Below are positions 1 to 8,056 of a stretch of DNA of 16,937 nucleotides, one piece after another. The notes beneath the pieces were generated by a model. The model ran no database searches and was not told where the DNA came from. It was given only the letters and a program-made list of their open reading frames with translations. The DNA lies in contig LATX02000056.1 in assembly GCA_001466705.2 (NCBI GenBank), positions 1 through 16,937 on the forward strand, read 5' to 3'. The stretch is from Moniliophthora roreri. Lineage: Eukaryota > Basidiomycota > Agaricomycetes > Agaricales > Marasmiaceae. A program made the position numbers and the translations under genes. Every line of letters starts with the position of its first letter. Position 1 is the first letter of the stretch.

Positions 1-447
1 GTGTAACTATGAGCGCGGCTAAGGATACCTCTTCAAGTTTATGAACACTCCCGTCTTTGAATGCTAGACCCTATTCTGCTCGATGGCTTGTTGATTGGTT
101 TCCACACCTTCTGCGGATGGACCTAGGCTTGCTGAGTTGGTGAGTATGAGTTATTGTATCATCGTCCACTTCCCGAGTTGACACCCAAACGTCCGTGAAG
201 GTTTAGCCTGGAAATTTCATGACTGAGCCGGTACGGCTGGATATACGTAGAGCATCTTGTAAAAGTAGCGTAAAGGCCCGAAAGCAATTTCCAAGTCTTG
301 GTTTCTGAGGCTTGCGTTCCAATCAATGGAATACCTCATTGCGTTATTCTGACTCCTGAATGAGCATGATCATTGGAGCTGGAGGAACGTACCGTTGAAG
401 GTCGACAAGTAATTTGATTGGCTGCATCCGAGCACGTGGCTTTCCAG
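1..447. other. gene-like CpG-rich stretch, no callable gene
   Basis: No frame stays open for long on either strand. Base composition and CpG content resemble the rest of 1-2399, so this may be exons and introns of a gene continuing to the left or a decayed gene. A short plus-strand segment near 363-412 reads EHDHWSWRNVPLKVDK and could be an exon, but no splice pair convinces me. Confidence 0.3.
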
Positions 448-666
448 TACATTTCCCTCTCGCAGCAGATACTAGTATCTCTCGTGATGACAGATAGACC
501 TCTTATCGACTTTCTCGATGATGGAAGTCTTTATCTGATGGACATGCCTAGTGTAAGTTGCTGTTCATTTGTCCCACAGCTATTACCAAACTAACTTATC
601 ACCTTTGCATCGCTGTCTGGAATGAAGGTTGAGGTTCTTACCACAGAGGCTCGGCGAAGGACATGA
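448..666 (+). CDS. possible exon pair of an unidentified gene fragment
   Basis: The frame is open from 418. A TTTCCAG acceptor at 441-447 would start an exon that ends at a perfect GTAAGT donor at 553. A branch-like CTAAC sits at 591-595 and an AG at 626-627, giving a possible 75-bp intron. Exon 2 would then run from 628 to a TGA at 664-666, right against the N at 667. The encoded peptide contains LIDFLDDGSLYLMDMPS and continues into VEVLTTEARRR, which reads like ordinary protein sequence. An ATG at 487 could also be a start. I do not recognise the family, and the stop beside the gap may be an assembly effect. The opposite strand also has a plausible gene start here, so at most one of the two is likely real. 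Confidence 0.28.
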
Positions 667-667
667 N

Positions 668-803
668 TTAAGGATGCTTGAGGCGCTGTCCGGACAGTGA
701 TTTCCTTTTTTTGGATCCGGACAAATCCTCGGCCAGCTGGATCAGGCATTTGGGCGATAACCGGGGGTCCTCCGCCACCCAATAACTTAAAGTCGTCGGT
801 CAT
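668..803 (-). CDS. possible N-terminal exon of an unidentified protein, cut by a gap
   Basis: A minus-strand ATG at 801-803 has a purine at -3 and opens a frame rich in Gly and Pro near its start, with the segment LLGGGGPPVIAQMPDPAGRG. The frame reaches the N at 667 after about 45 codons. Beyond the N the same frame stays open to about 591, but continuity across the gap cannot be assumed. The start lies about 115 bp downstream of the stop of the secreted-protein gene, on the same strand. No domain is recognised. It competes with the plus-strand exon candidate around 448-666. Confidence 0.25.
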
Positions 804-920
804 TGTCAGGAAACGCCGGATTTAATTTATTTAGATCCATCAATAAACATCCTGCACATAACTAAGCCGATCATTGTCTGAATCCCAAGTCCTACTCTGC
901 ATCCCAAGCCCCAATCCCTC

Positions 921-1403
921 TCATCCTTGTTTCTTGTTCCCCCATGGTCTAGAACTGACTTTCTTGATTTTATCGTAATAGTAGTCGGGAAGGCAGCAGT
1001 GTTCAGGGTTGAAGGAATCGACTTTGAAAATCTTTCCATCGTCGTACTCGATCCACAGGTACGCCGCGTCACAGCCGATATGGATATATCCGTCGGGTTT
1101 AATGTAGCAATCAGCGCCCTCAGTTTGACGCCACATATGTTCTTGCTGATCGTACCACCACCTCTTCCGATATTGGTGGTCGGGTCCAGTCACATGGTAG
1201 TCAGGCGTGACAACACATTTGACATCGGTGCAGCTCTGTTTGTTTGTGATCACTCCATTGGGGTTTTTGGCAGGCTGATCTTTGGCAGGGGGTGGGGGGT
1301 TGGGCCCCTTGGCAGGGGGAGGGTTGGGGTCTTTGCCATCGACGATCTGGACGACACTGACAAGAGCCAGGGCGAATGCAAAAAATGCTTTGGACTTAAA
1401 CAT
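921..1403 (-). CDS. predicted small secreted cysteine-containing protein (candidate effector-like protein)
   Basis: A 160-residue protein read from an ATG at 1403 to a TGA at 921-923, with no internal intron needed. Residues 1-23 form a classic signal peptide: basic start (MFKSK), a hydrophobic core of Phe, Ala, Leu and Val, and likely cleavage after VDG. Residues 24-50 are a Pro/Lys/Asn-rich linker with repeated NPPP and PAK motifs. Residues 51-160 are a compact domain rich in Tyr and Trp with six cysteines (58, 63, 99, 111, 136, 137), an even number compatible with three disulfides. An RKR at 79-81 could be a dibasic processing site, but it lies inside the domain. I do not recognise the family. 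Secretion is well supported; an effector role is inference from size, cysteines and signal peptide only. A 5'UTR intron and a TATA box lie just upstream. Confidence 0.8.
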   Translation of the reverse strand: MFKSKAFFAFALALVSVVQIVDGKDPNPPPAKGPNPPPPAKDQPAKNPNGVITNKQSCTDVKCVVTPDYHVTGPDHQYRKRWWYDQQEHMWRQTEGADCYIKPDGYIHIGCDAAYLWIEYDDGKIFKVDSFNPEHCCLPDYYYDKIKKVSSRPWGNKKQG

Positions 1404-1404
1404 G

Positions 1405-1464
1405 CTGTCAAGTGGAAGATGGTGTCAGACGACCGGGATCAAGGAAGAAATCGATTCTGCTCAC
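1405..1464 (-). other. probable 5'UTR intron of the secreted-protein gene
   Basis: On the minus strand a GTGAGC donor begins at 1464 and a TTGACAG acceptor ends at 1405, one base before the ATG. The length is 60 bp, typical for basidiomycete introns, and a CTGAC branch-like site lies about 25 bp before the acceptor. If left unspliced, the leader would simply be longer and the protein unchanged. Confidence 0.5.
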
Positions 1465-1510
1465 CTTGGCTACAACGCTAGTCAGCTGGGTAATATTCAT
1501 CGTCGAGAGT

Positions 1511-1522
1511 AGCCTTTTTATA
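1511..1522 (-). promoter_or_regulatory. TATA box of the secreted-protein gene
   Basis: The minus strand reads TATAAAAAGGCT about 110 bp upstream of the ATG at 1403. Transcription starting about 30 bp downstream would begin near 1490. That leaves out the ATG at 1500-1498 and makes 1403 the first start codon of the message. Confidence 0.55.
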
Positions 1523-1860
1523 CCTTTGACGAAACTACCGCAAGCCTCCATTAGGGATCGGTTTCAGGTTCGATTGTCGTGCAGGGCACAATCCGCCATC
1601 CGTGGATTGCAAACCACATCCGTCACCCGCGGATGGGCGCTACTACCCGCGTTTGCGATTGGGGACTGGTTCCATGCTTCGGATGTTCTGCCAAGCTGTG
1701 GACACTCCGCTACACCACCAAAGTGGTCAGATGTCAGTTTGACCTCAGAACAAGAGGTTGAGGGACATCGTGCTAGGACCTCGGAGGACCTTGATTTGAG
1801 CTCATCAGAGGTCTGGAACTCTGGGCACGAGAAGTCGCATGGCATGACTGCAAAACCGAG
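1523..1860. other. upstream region of the secreted-protein gene, no gene seen
   Basis: CpG-rich noncoding sequence. It contains opposed CCATCCG (about 1596) and CGGATGG (about 1632) words in a segment dense in ATCCG/CGGAT, which could be paired regulator sites or a small hairpin. Open frames on both strands here overlap each other and show no domain. Confidence 0.35.
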
Positions 1861-1950
1861 CGCGCCTCAGAATATAAGCGGCGGCCTCAGAATATAAGCG
1901 GCGGCCTCAGAATATAAGCGGTGGCCTCAGAATATAAGCGGCGGCCTCAG
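1861..1950. repeat. 20-bp tandem repeat, about 4.5 units
   Basis: Four consecutive units with consensus GCGGCCTCAGAATATAAGCG are followed by half a unit (GCGGCCTCAG). Unit 1 begins CGCG and unit 4 GTGG in place of GCGG; the rest is identical. Each unit carries AATATAAG, a TATA-like word. It lies about 460-550 bp upstream of the secreted-protein start codon. Confidence 0.92.
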
Positions 1951-2002
1951 CCAATAGCCTCCAACGGCACGTAAGCCTTCCGCTTCAACAGTTTTCACCT
2001 AT

Positions 2003-2063
2003 GGTTCCACAAATTAGTGGGCATGATCCGACTGGATGACGCCGCCCAATTTGTGGAAAAACC
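2003..2063. repeat. inverted repeat, possible hairpin
   Basis: TTCCACAAATT at 2005-2015 pairs perfectly with AATTTGTGGAA at 2048-2058. The arms extend imperfectly through GGGC/GCCC on the loop side and GGT/ACC on the outer side. It could be a transcript end structure or a small element end; no gene lies next to it to decide. Confidence 0.6.
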
Positions 2064-2087
2064 ACCCGGGGACCAAAGCTCTTCAAC

Positions 2088-2111
2088 ATCTCTGGATTTA
2101 TTTCCAGAGAT
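2088..2111. repeat. perfect 9-bp stem hairpin
   Basis: ATCTCTGGA at 2088-2096 and TCCAGAGAT at 2103-2111 flank a 6-base loop. It lies 25 bp after the preceding inverted repeat and is followed by a short T run. Confidence 0.6.
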
Positions 2112-2399
2112 TTTTCAAGATCTTTCCCTAGGTCCCTCCAAGTCGTGCAAGACCCATATGCCGGATGGATCCGGAGCTCGACATCGGCGTTAGTGCGTCA
2201 TCGTCGGTCTCGCCATCTTTCACACGGGCTTCGTCATCGTTCTGATTGCCCCGTCATCGTTGCCAGAAGCCGCCGTCGCCGTCGTTCATGTTAGGGAAAT
2301 TTTAGGTGCGTACCAATCCCTCAAAAATCTCATCGCTCATAATGAATTTCAGGCCAGGTCGTTGTCATCACCGGTCATTTTCACTCAGCTCTCTTGTCG
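2112..2399. other. CpG-rich stretch with CGTCATCGT motif clusters, no gene
   Basis: The words CGTCATCGT and TCGTCATCG recur between about 2195 and 2260. There are 17 CpG dinucleotides in the 120 bases 2161-2280. No frame is open for a convincing length. The stretch ends at the N at 2400. Confidence 0.5.
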
Positions 2400-2400
2400 N
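2400..2400. other. assembly gap marker (N)
   Basis: A single N separates CpG-rich sequence on the left from AT-rich, CpG-poor sequence on the right, so the two sides need not be neighbours in the genome. Similar single N characters stand at 667, 8056, 10503, 12301 and 14596. Confidence 0.6.
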
Positions 2401-3579
2401 GAATAACTGCAAAGAAACATTGGATGGTGTATTTAGAATGTTTCCAGGAACTTTGGATGCAGGGGGAAGCCGGAGACCTGATGGTCCTGTTTAAAGATAT
2501 TATCATGCATTAATCACAGTAATAGTCAGCACAAGTTGTGCCTTGAACGGTACTTCAACCAGAACTGCCACATTCCCAGCCCCCTACTGCTTCCAAAATT
2601 CTCCTGGTCACTCTTGGTACCTTCTCTTTAAATATTTAGTTTTACTTTGACCATAATATTGCAAACACTCTGTGGTGTTGCAGAATTTTCAGAAGTGTGA
2701 TGAGTTTCTCACCTTTCAATGACATTTCACTGTATCCACAGGTTCCCTTTAGTGAAATGTGCCGCAATACTGGATATGTATGTGACTGGATACTACATGG
2801 CACAGGCATATACAAATTCAAGTAATGGGTCAAGTAATGTTACTTATGTTACTTTACTGTTACTCTAATTTACTTAACTGTACCCTGACCCTCAAATTAG
2901 TTATCCTTCAAGATTGTAAATGTTTCTTGATTGTCCTTGAAGATGTTAGGAATCACTCCCCATGATTTGTGTTGGTTGCAGTTGGGAGAAAAGACATGTG
3001 AACACTGTTTTCCCATGGTTCTTGGAAAGTAGTCTTTGCCAACACTGGGTTCCACCAATGAGTTAATGTCCCTTCAGATGGCTGTGACAATGTGAGGTGG
3101 CTCTGATGCATATGTGGAGGTAGAGTAAATAATTTTTGAAGGTATATATGGGCTTGTGGGCTCAGGATGAAATGATAAAGTGGAAGATTATGTGTCAAGT
3201 AGGGAAATCATTGTGTGAGTGAGCAATTATTCTATGGATACATTTTCTGGGATGAAAAGCATTCAATTACACTTGAATACCTCTATTATATGTCTTCTAT
3301 TACCCTTTGCACATTGTAAAGTCCATCAGAGGCATGTCGGGTATAGTTCTCATGCTCCAGGCAGTGCGAGACACTAGACACGCTTTGTTATGTTCCCCCA
3401 TTCTTCTTCTCTATGCTTCCCTTTCCATCGGACTTATTACACCTTCCCAGCCTCCTTTTCTTCTCTTAAACACATGCTTCTTGTTTTATCAGACACATAC
3501 ACTATCCCTGCTCCTTTTTTTCTTCTCAATGTACTTGTATATGCTGATGCTATTGCTATTTATTACCAATCACTGAACT
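2401..3579. other. AT-rich, CpG-depleted repeat-type DNA without a gene
   Basis: Only one CpG occurs in the 660 bases 2641-3300. ACATTTCACT at 2722-2731 and AGTGAAATGT at 2751-2760 form a perfect 10-bp inverted repeat around a 19-base loop. Open frames in this stretch are short, low in complexity, and match no domain I know. Confidence 0.5.
2815..2880. repeat. cluster of AAGTAA/TTACTT short repeats
   Basis: AAGTAA, TTACTT and TTACT words recur in both orientations, for example TCAAGTAATGTTACTTA. The stretch TTCAAGTAATGGG also occurs at about 7910. This resembles the subterminal region of a decayed transposon. Confidence 0.5.
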
Positions 3580-3856
3580 AGTCACTATATATGAATGTAG
3601 TAGTATGAGACCAGTTGTATCTATTTAAGCGCTCAACTAGAGACAGGATCTCTAGCTTGACCTAGTTAATAATAACTTGTGTTTAAAGCAATGATCGAAG
3701 GACCTCTGAACTTCAACATCAGTTGAATGAACTCAAACTTGAACTTGAGTCTACCTTGACTTGCCTCTTGTTGAGATAGTAGTAATGTTGCTGTGCAAGT
3801 AATGTAACACAAGGTCAAGCTGATCAATTGCCAACCTCTTGAGGTTTAGGCATCAT
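3580..3856. other. probable leader or remnant LTR of the gypsy element
   Basis: This stretch lies directly before gag. It contains a TATATATG word near 3595, a TATTTAAG word near 3621, and repeated ACTTGA/AACTTG words near 3710-3770. I could not find clear LTR ends, a primer-binding site, or a matching 3' LTR, so the label rests mainly on position. Confidence 0.25.
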
Positions 3857-5092
3857 ATGCAAGAAAGAGCCACAGCACCCCCAAGGATAGAATGGCAACT
3901 CGAACAAGACATAGCAGAGGCAGAAGAATGGAGGCATAGACTACAAACCCAATCAATATCAAATCCTGGTGGACAAGTGATCCCACCATTAACCAGAGCA
4001 TCCCACAGAGAGCTCCTGACCCTCTCACAATTGCCATTGCTGGAGAGTTGTCTTCTAATCAGGACTGCTGAAGAACCAATGGAAACAAAGAGAACCTTGA
4101 CCTCCTTATCCACCACAGCTGGATCAGAAGAGAGAGACTTTGGAGATGATACCTCTCAGCGTATATTGAAGAAAGAAGACTTGGATACATCTATTACCTC
4201 ACCATCATCAGCGGAGGAACAAGACCCATTTGAGAAACTTCTCACCGCACTAAAGAACAGCCTCTGACTGAAGAAACAACCCCAGATTAAAGAAATGGCT
4301 GAAGATAAGAAGCCATCAGGAAGCAGGCTGAAAATGGAGTTGGAAGCAGAGGAAACAAAGATAGGCACTATAGTTCCTGTACAAGTAATAGAAACCGGAA
4401 AAGAAGTCAAGGCAGCATTACCCAGGGCATTTATGGGACAATGAAAAGAAGCCAAGAAATTCCTCAGAGAAGTCCTTCTGTACATTGCCCTCAACTCTAA
4501 AACCTTCACTGATGACAGGACAAAGAAGCTTTTCCTGCTTTCATACATGACGGACAGACCAGGAGAATTCTGGAAGAATGAGAAGTCAGATTTACTATTA
4601 GCAAGAGATCCTGAAGCCAAGAAGGTCACCTGGACCAAATTTATTGAAGAGTTCAAACTATCCTTCGAACCATTGGATACAGCTCTAGAAGCCCAACTAA
4701 AGCTCAGGGACTTAAAGATGAAGGAAAGGGCTGACAAATATATGTACCAGTTTATATATCTCACCAAACAGACAGGATACAATGATGCAGCCCAAATCAT
4801 AGCATTCAAACGAGGACTACCCAAAAGTCTTGTGCTGAAGATCATGACACAACCAGAAGGAAAGCCAGAAACTATAAAGGAATGGATGAACATGGCCATC
4901 CTCTTCGACGAAAGCTACAAACAAGCAATGGAATATGGAAGGACTTGGGATGACGATAATAGAGGAAAGACCTGATGAGCCTTTTGAAAGAAAGAAGAAA
5001 CAGCAGTAAAGAAGATCACAGAAGCTGATAGGAAGGAATACATGGCCAAAGGACTTTGCTTCCAATGTGGCAGAAGCAGACATCACATCAGA
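3857..5092 (+). pseudogene. Ty3/gypsy-like retrotransposon gag, 5' part, with stops
   Basis: One reading frame runs from the ATG at 3857 to the DNA-transposon insertion at 5093. The N-terminal part is hydrophilic and acidic. From about 4436 to 4930 it matches the retrotransposon gag domain pattern, with GEFWKNE, TWTKFIEEFKLSFEP and a K-L-R-D-L stretch followed by FKRGLP. A zinc knuckle begins near 5063 (CFQC then H), but its last cysteine lies beyond the insertion. In-frame TGA stops occur at 4265, 4442, 4973, 4976 and 4985, so the gene is dead. Gag would form the particle that packages element RNA. Lack of frameshifts over more than 1.2 kb and stops limited to TGA suggest decay by point mutation. 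Confidence 0.85.
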
Positions 5093-5115
5093 CACTACGT
5101 ATGAGGTGTTCTTTT
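5093..5115 (+). repeat. left terminal inverted repeat of CACTA element copy 1
   Basis: Begins CACTACGTATGAGGTG and ends in a TTCTTTT run. It matches the reverse complement of 5807-5829 at 22 of 23 positions; the one difference is the G of the first CpG. Confidence 0.88.
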
Positions 5116-5806
5116 AACATGGTTTTCTGATTGAGAAAACACTTAATCTTCTTGCAAAGAGAATTTTCATAAAACTAGATATAGATTCTAAATTTCAATT
5201 ATGTCCTCTCAACAAGAATATGCCTGGAGAATACTAAATTTTCAGCAGCAAAAGATATGGAATTTTCAAATTCTGAGAATTAATAGATAATACAATATAT
5301 TAGAATAATTTCCATACTGAGAAAACATTAAATTTTCTCTGGTTGAAAATCCTCAGAAAATGCTGATAAGATAAGATAAAAATTCCACATTTTCTATTGT
5401 GGGAAAGTCAGAGAAAACACTAGGAAAATGGTAGGAAAATTATGTGAAAACACTATACCTTAAAGCACTTTTTAGATAGTTTTTATATAGTTTTCCTTTT
5501 GTATTTAACATATCTCCTTTGATATAAAATTCAAAATCTTATATTTATTTTCTAAATGTTTTCTCACTATTTTATAAGGCAGAAAATTTAGTATATTTGT
5601 AATTAGAAAATTAAAGAATAATTCTATAATTTCATTATCATAAAATAATAAAAAAACACAGACTCTTCTGGAAATTAAAATCCAGAGTATGCTTGCTGTT
5701 TTCAATATGTGATGACAACTTGAAACTAATAGAATTTTCTGAGTGTTGTCTGGAAGCAAATTATATAGCAGTATTCTGGGTGTATTTCCTTTGTATTAAT
5801 AGTATA

Positions 5807-5829
5807 AAAAGAACACCTCATATGTAGTG
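5807..5829 (-). repeat. right terminal inverted repeat of CACTA element copy 1
   Basis: Read on the minus strand it begins CACTACATATGAGGTG. It is followed by AGA, the duplicated target. Confidence 0.88.
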
Positions 5830-5832
5830 AGA

Positions 5833-5991
5833 GATTGTCCAGATGGAGCAAAGAAGGAAGGGCCAAGGAAGGAGGAATCAAGGAAGTTGATGAAAGAAGA
5901 AAGGTTTGCAAAGATCCAGGCACTAGTGAATGAACAAACAGATGAAGAAAAGAATCAACTTTTGGACCTTATGGAACAAACAGGTTTTTAA
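5833..5991 (+). pseudogene. Ty3/gypsy-like gag, 3' part after the insertion
   Basis: The frame resumes at GAT TGT CCA, giving the Asp-Cys-Pro that completes a C-X2-C-X4-H-X4-C zinc knuckle begun at 5063. A basic, Lys/Arg/Glu-rich tail follows. A TAA at 5989-5991 may be the true gag end or a decayed Gln codon, because the same frame continues into the protease. The zinc knuckle binds element RNA in related gag proteins. Confidence 0.75.
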
Positions 5992-6435
5992 AGCGGCAGA
6001 AGAGAACGATGGCCCGTAACCATTTCACACTTTGTACTAGCTAAGATTGATTGGAATTCTATGCATCTTCCCTTGCAGTACAAAGTAGGAAGTCAAAATG
6101 TCGAAGCACAAGCACTCTTAGACTCTGGAGCAGGAGGAAGGTTTATTAGCCCTCTGTTGGCTAGAAGGTTAGAGAAGAAATGGGAGAAACTTCCAGAATG
6201 AATAAAGGTGTTCAATGTGGATGGAACCTCTAACAAAACCACTTGGATATCTCATACAGTCGAAATTGAATTTCAGATCCAAGGGAAGGAGTTTAAAGAA
6301 AACTTCCTTATTTTGGGAATTGGAGAAGAGGAGATAATCTTGGGACTTCCTTGGTTAAGAGCCCATAATCCCAAAATCAACTGGGAAACGGGAGAAATAG
6401 AGTTCTCCCTGAAAAGGAAAATTCACATCAAATGA
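5992..6435 (+). pseudogene. Ty3/gypsy-like aspartic protease
   Basis: This continues the gag frame. The catalytic motif appears as LLDSGAGG, with Asp-Ser-Gly at 6121-6129. About 80 residues later comes the second family signature, IILGLPWLRAHNPKINW at about 6335-6385, typical of fungal gypsy proteases. In-frame TGA codons at 6199 and 6433 interrupt it. The enzyme would cleave the element polyprotein. The catalytic residues are intact, so loss of function comes from the stops. Confidence 0.85.
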
Positions 6436-6693
6436 TTCATAGGAGTACTAGATACCACCCCCGCTGAAATACTCATCAGAGCAAAAACAATGACATCACA
6501 AGAACTAGCACACCATAAAGAAGAAACAAAGAAGAATATCGATGATTTAATCCCACCTTATCTCCAAGGGTATTGGAATCAGTTCAAAAAAGGGAAATCT
6601 GAACATTTCCCCTCTTCCAGGACATATGATCATGCTATTGAACTCAAAACAGATTTTGTTCCTTATAACTGTAAGCTCTATCTGCTAAGTCCA
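6436..6693 (+). pseudogene. linker and first part of Ty3/gypsy-like reverse transcriptase, truncated
   Basis: The same frame continues without a stop. It gives a helical Lys/Glu-rich linker, then the entry of the reverse transcriptase region with LIPPYLQGYWNQF, FPSSRTYDHAIELK and FVPYNCKLYLLSP, patterns that precede the polymerase fingers in gypsy elements. Similarity ends abruptly near 6693. No polymerase active site, RNase H or integrase follows, so the pol gene is lost beyond this point. Either a deletion or another inserted repeat ended it. Confidence 0.8.
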
Positions 6694-7908
6694 ATCTTTC
6701 AACAACTTTGCTTTCATCATCCTCAAGTCCATCAAGTCCCACATGGCCTTTCTATCAGAGCTTGCTGCTGGTGTCAATAACTTAGCTCCAGTCTGCCATG
6801 ACAACTGTTATTCACACAGCCTTTGTCATTGTTCTGGCTGCCCTTATCATTGTTTTCATCCCACATGTTGAAATGCAATGCTCAGATGCATTCTGATCTA
6901 TTGAAAATTTTATAATTACTTATCCTCTATTCAGCTTGGCTACTTATTGTCTATCATTGTCACATTGTGCCTCTACAACCCCAGCCAAATGAATTTTTTT
7001 TTACAACTACAGGTGTTGTGCAGAAAGGGAATATGAGTTTCAGACAGCCATAGCTTCTGGAATAGTATTGTTGTAGTTGTGATTGGGATTGGAGTACATA
7101 TTCCTTTTTTCTCATGTTCTTGTCCCTTCATACCCTTGGGCAGTGCCTTTTTTCTTCAATTGCCACTGTCCACTGTGTGATAGGTCCTTATACCACAGAT
7201 ACTTGAAGCCCAGAAATATGTAGTATGAGGAACAATGCCTTTTCATTTGTGATATCATTTTCACCTTTGTTAGTGACTCTTGTTTCCCACTGGCCATGAA
7301 GATTCATAGACATTGAATGCTTTGTTACACAGACATAATTTCACACACACTATTGGCACCAATACACCATTTGTGTCCACCTTGGACATTCATTCATGTC
7401 CCTTTCTCCAGTCTTCATCTAGATGGATCACCAAATGCACATCAGTAGCTTGAAGAAGTTATTTTTCAGTCTTCAGCACTTCAACCCTCCATATAATAAT
7501 TTCAATAGATGTATTCTGTTTGGTGGTGCTCCAGCAGGTGTTCTTCCTCAGGATAGCTCAATCACTTCCCTTGTTGCCTCAAAACCACTCATCTCTATAA
7601 TAATTTGTTGGCACTATAGTAGAGAGCAGTGTACTGTACCATGCAGAGTATTATAAAGGGAACATTGGTATTAGTGTTGGGATCCATCACGTATCTGGTA
7701 TCATTTAGTTTCAAGACATTTTCTCTGTTTATATACTCTCCTTGCCTTAATCCATGAGCAAAAAGGAGCTGGCTCACTGAGCACTGACCCACATTTAAGT
7801 CTTGAGCACTCAACAAGTACCCACTCTCTGCCTCCACAATTCTGCACTTCCTGCATTGAAGCAATGGTCTTACACTTTATATAATAGTGCCATGTGGGCC
7901 ACGACATT
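6694..7908. other. repeat-type DNA without a recognisable gene
   Basis: CpG-poor sequence that replaces the missing part of reverse transcriptase. Near 6815-6865 it has repeated CATTGTT words, including CATTGTTCTGGCTG, resembling 12762-12800 (ATTGTTGTCCTGGCT). GCTCAGATGC at about 6870 also recurs as GCTCAGATGC at about 13142. These hints suggest one repeat family present in both places. Open frames on either strand are short and unlike any domain I know. Confidence 0.4.
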
Positions 7909-8030
7909 TTCAAGTAATGGGACCTAAGTAACATTACTTGACATTACTTATGCTAATTCAAGTAACAGTAAAGTACTCATGAGTAATCTACAAGTAAATA
8001 TAAGTGGATTGAAGTAAATGCTCCACACCT
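7909..8030. repeat. second cluster of AAGTAA/TTACTT short repeats
   Basis: AAGTAA and TTACTT words recur about every 10-20 bp. TTCAAGTAATGGG matches 2815 directly. TAAGTAACATTACTTGAC is the reverse complement of a stretch near 2830, so the two clusters are related partly in opposite orientation. Confidence 0.5.
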
Positions 8031-8056
8031 TGAGGGGATTCATTGTGGTCATGGTN

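Larger units (their letters stand above)
5093..5829. mobile_element. CACTA-type non-autonomous DNA transposon (MITE-like), copy 1
   Basis: A 737-bp AT-rich element with no coding capacity. Its terminal inverted repeats are 23 bp with one mismatch (5093-5115 and 5807-5829), starting CACTAC and ending GTAGTG. It is flanked by AGA on both sides (5090-5092 and 5830-5832), a 3-bp target-site duplication as expected for the CACTA superfamily. Removing the element and one AGA rejoins the gag zinc knuckle exactly, which proves the boundaries. Short GAAAACACT and GAGAAAAC words recur inside, mostly near the ends, and may be transposase sites. A transposase elsewhere in the genome must have moved it. 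Confidence 0.88.

Noticed and set aside
927..1481. 184-codon plus-strand frame over the secreted-protein gene
   Set aside because: It is antisense to a gene with a clear signal peptide, TATA box and intron, and its own protein has no coherent domain or signal.
1498..1500. Upstream ATG that would start a short frame before the secreted-protein gene
   Set aside because: It is only about 20 bp from the TATA box, so it probably lies upstream of the transcript start. If spliced it runs into a stop at once.
1412..1897. Overlapping frames on both strands upstream of the secreted-protein gene
   Set aside because: No motif, no splice logic, and they run into the TATA box, intron and 20-bp tandem repeat.
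1861..1950. CRISPR-like array
   Set aside because: Units are directly adjacent with no spacers, and the DNA is fungal. It is a simple tandem repeat.
4156..4899. 247-codon minus-strand frame
   Set aside because: It lies opposite gag. Its Ser/Phe/Leu-rich sequence is the shadow expected opposite Lys/Glu-rich codons.
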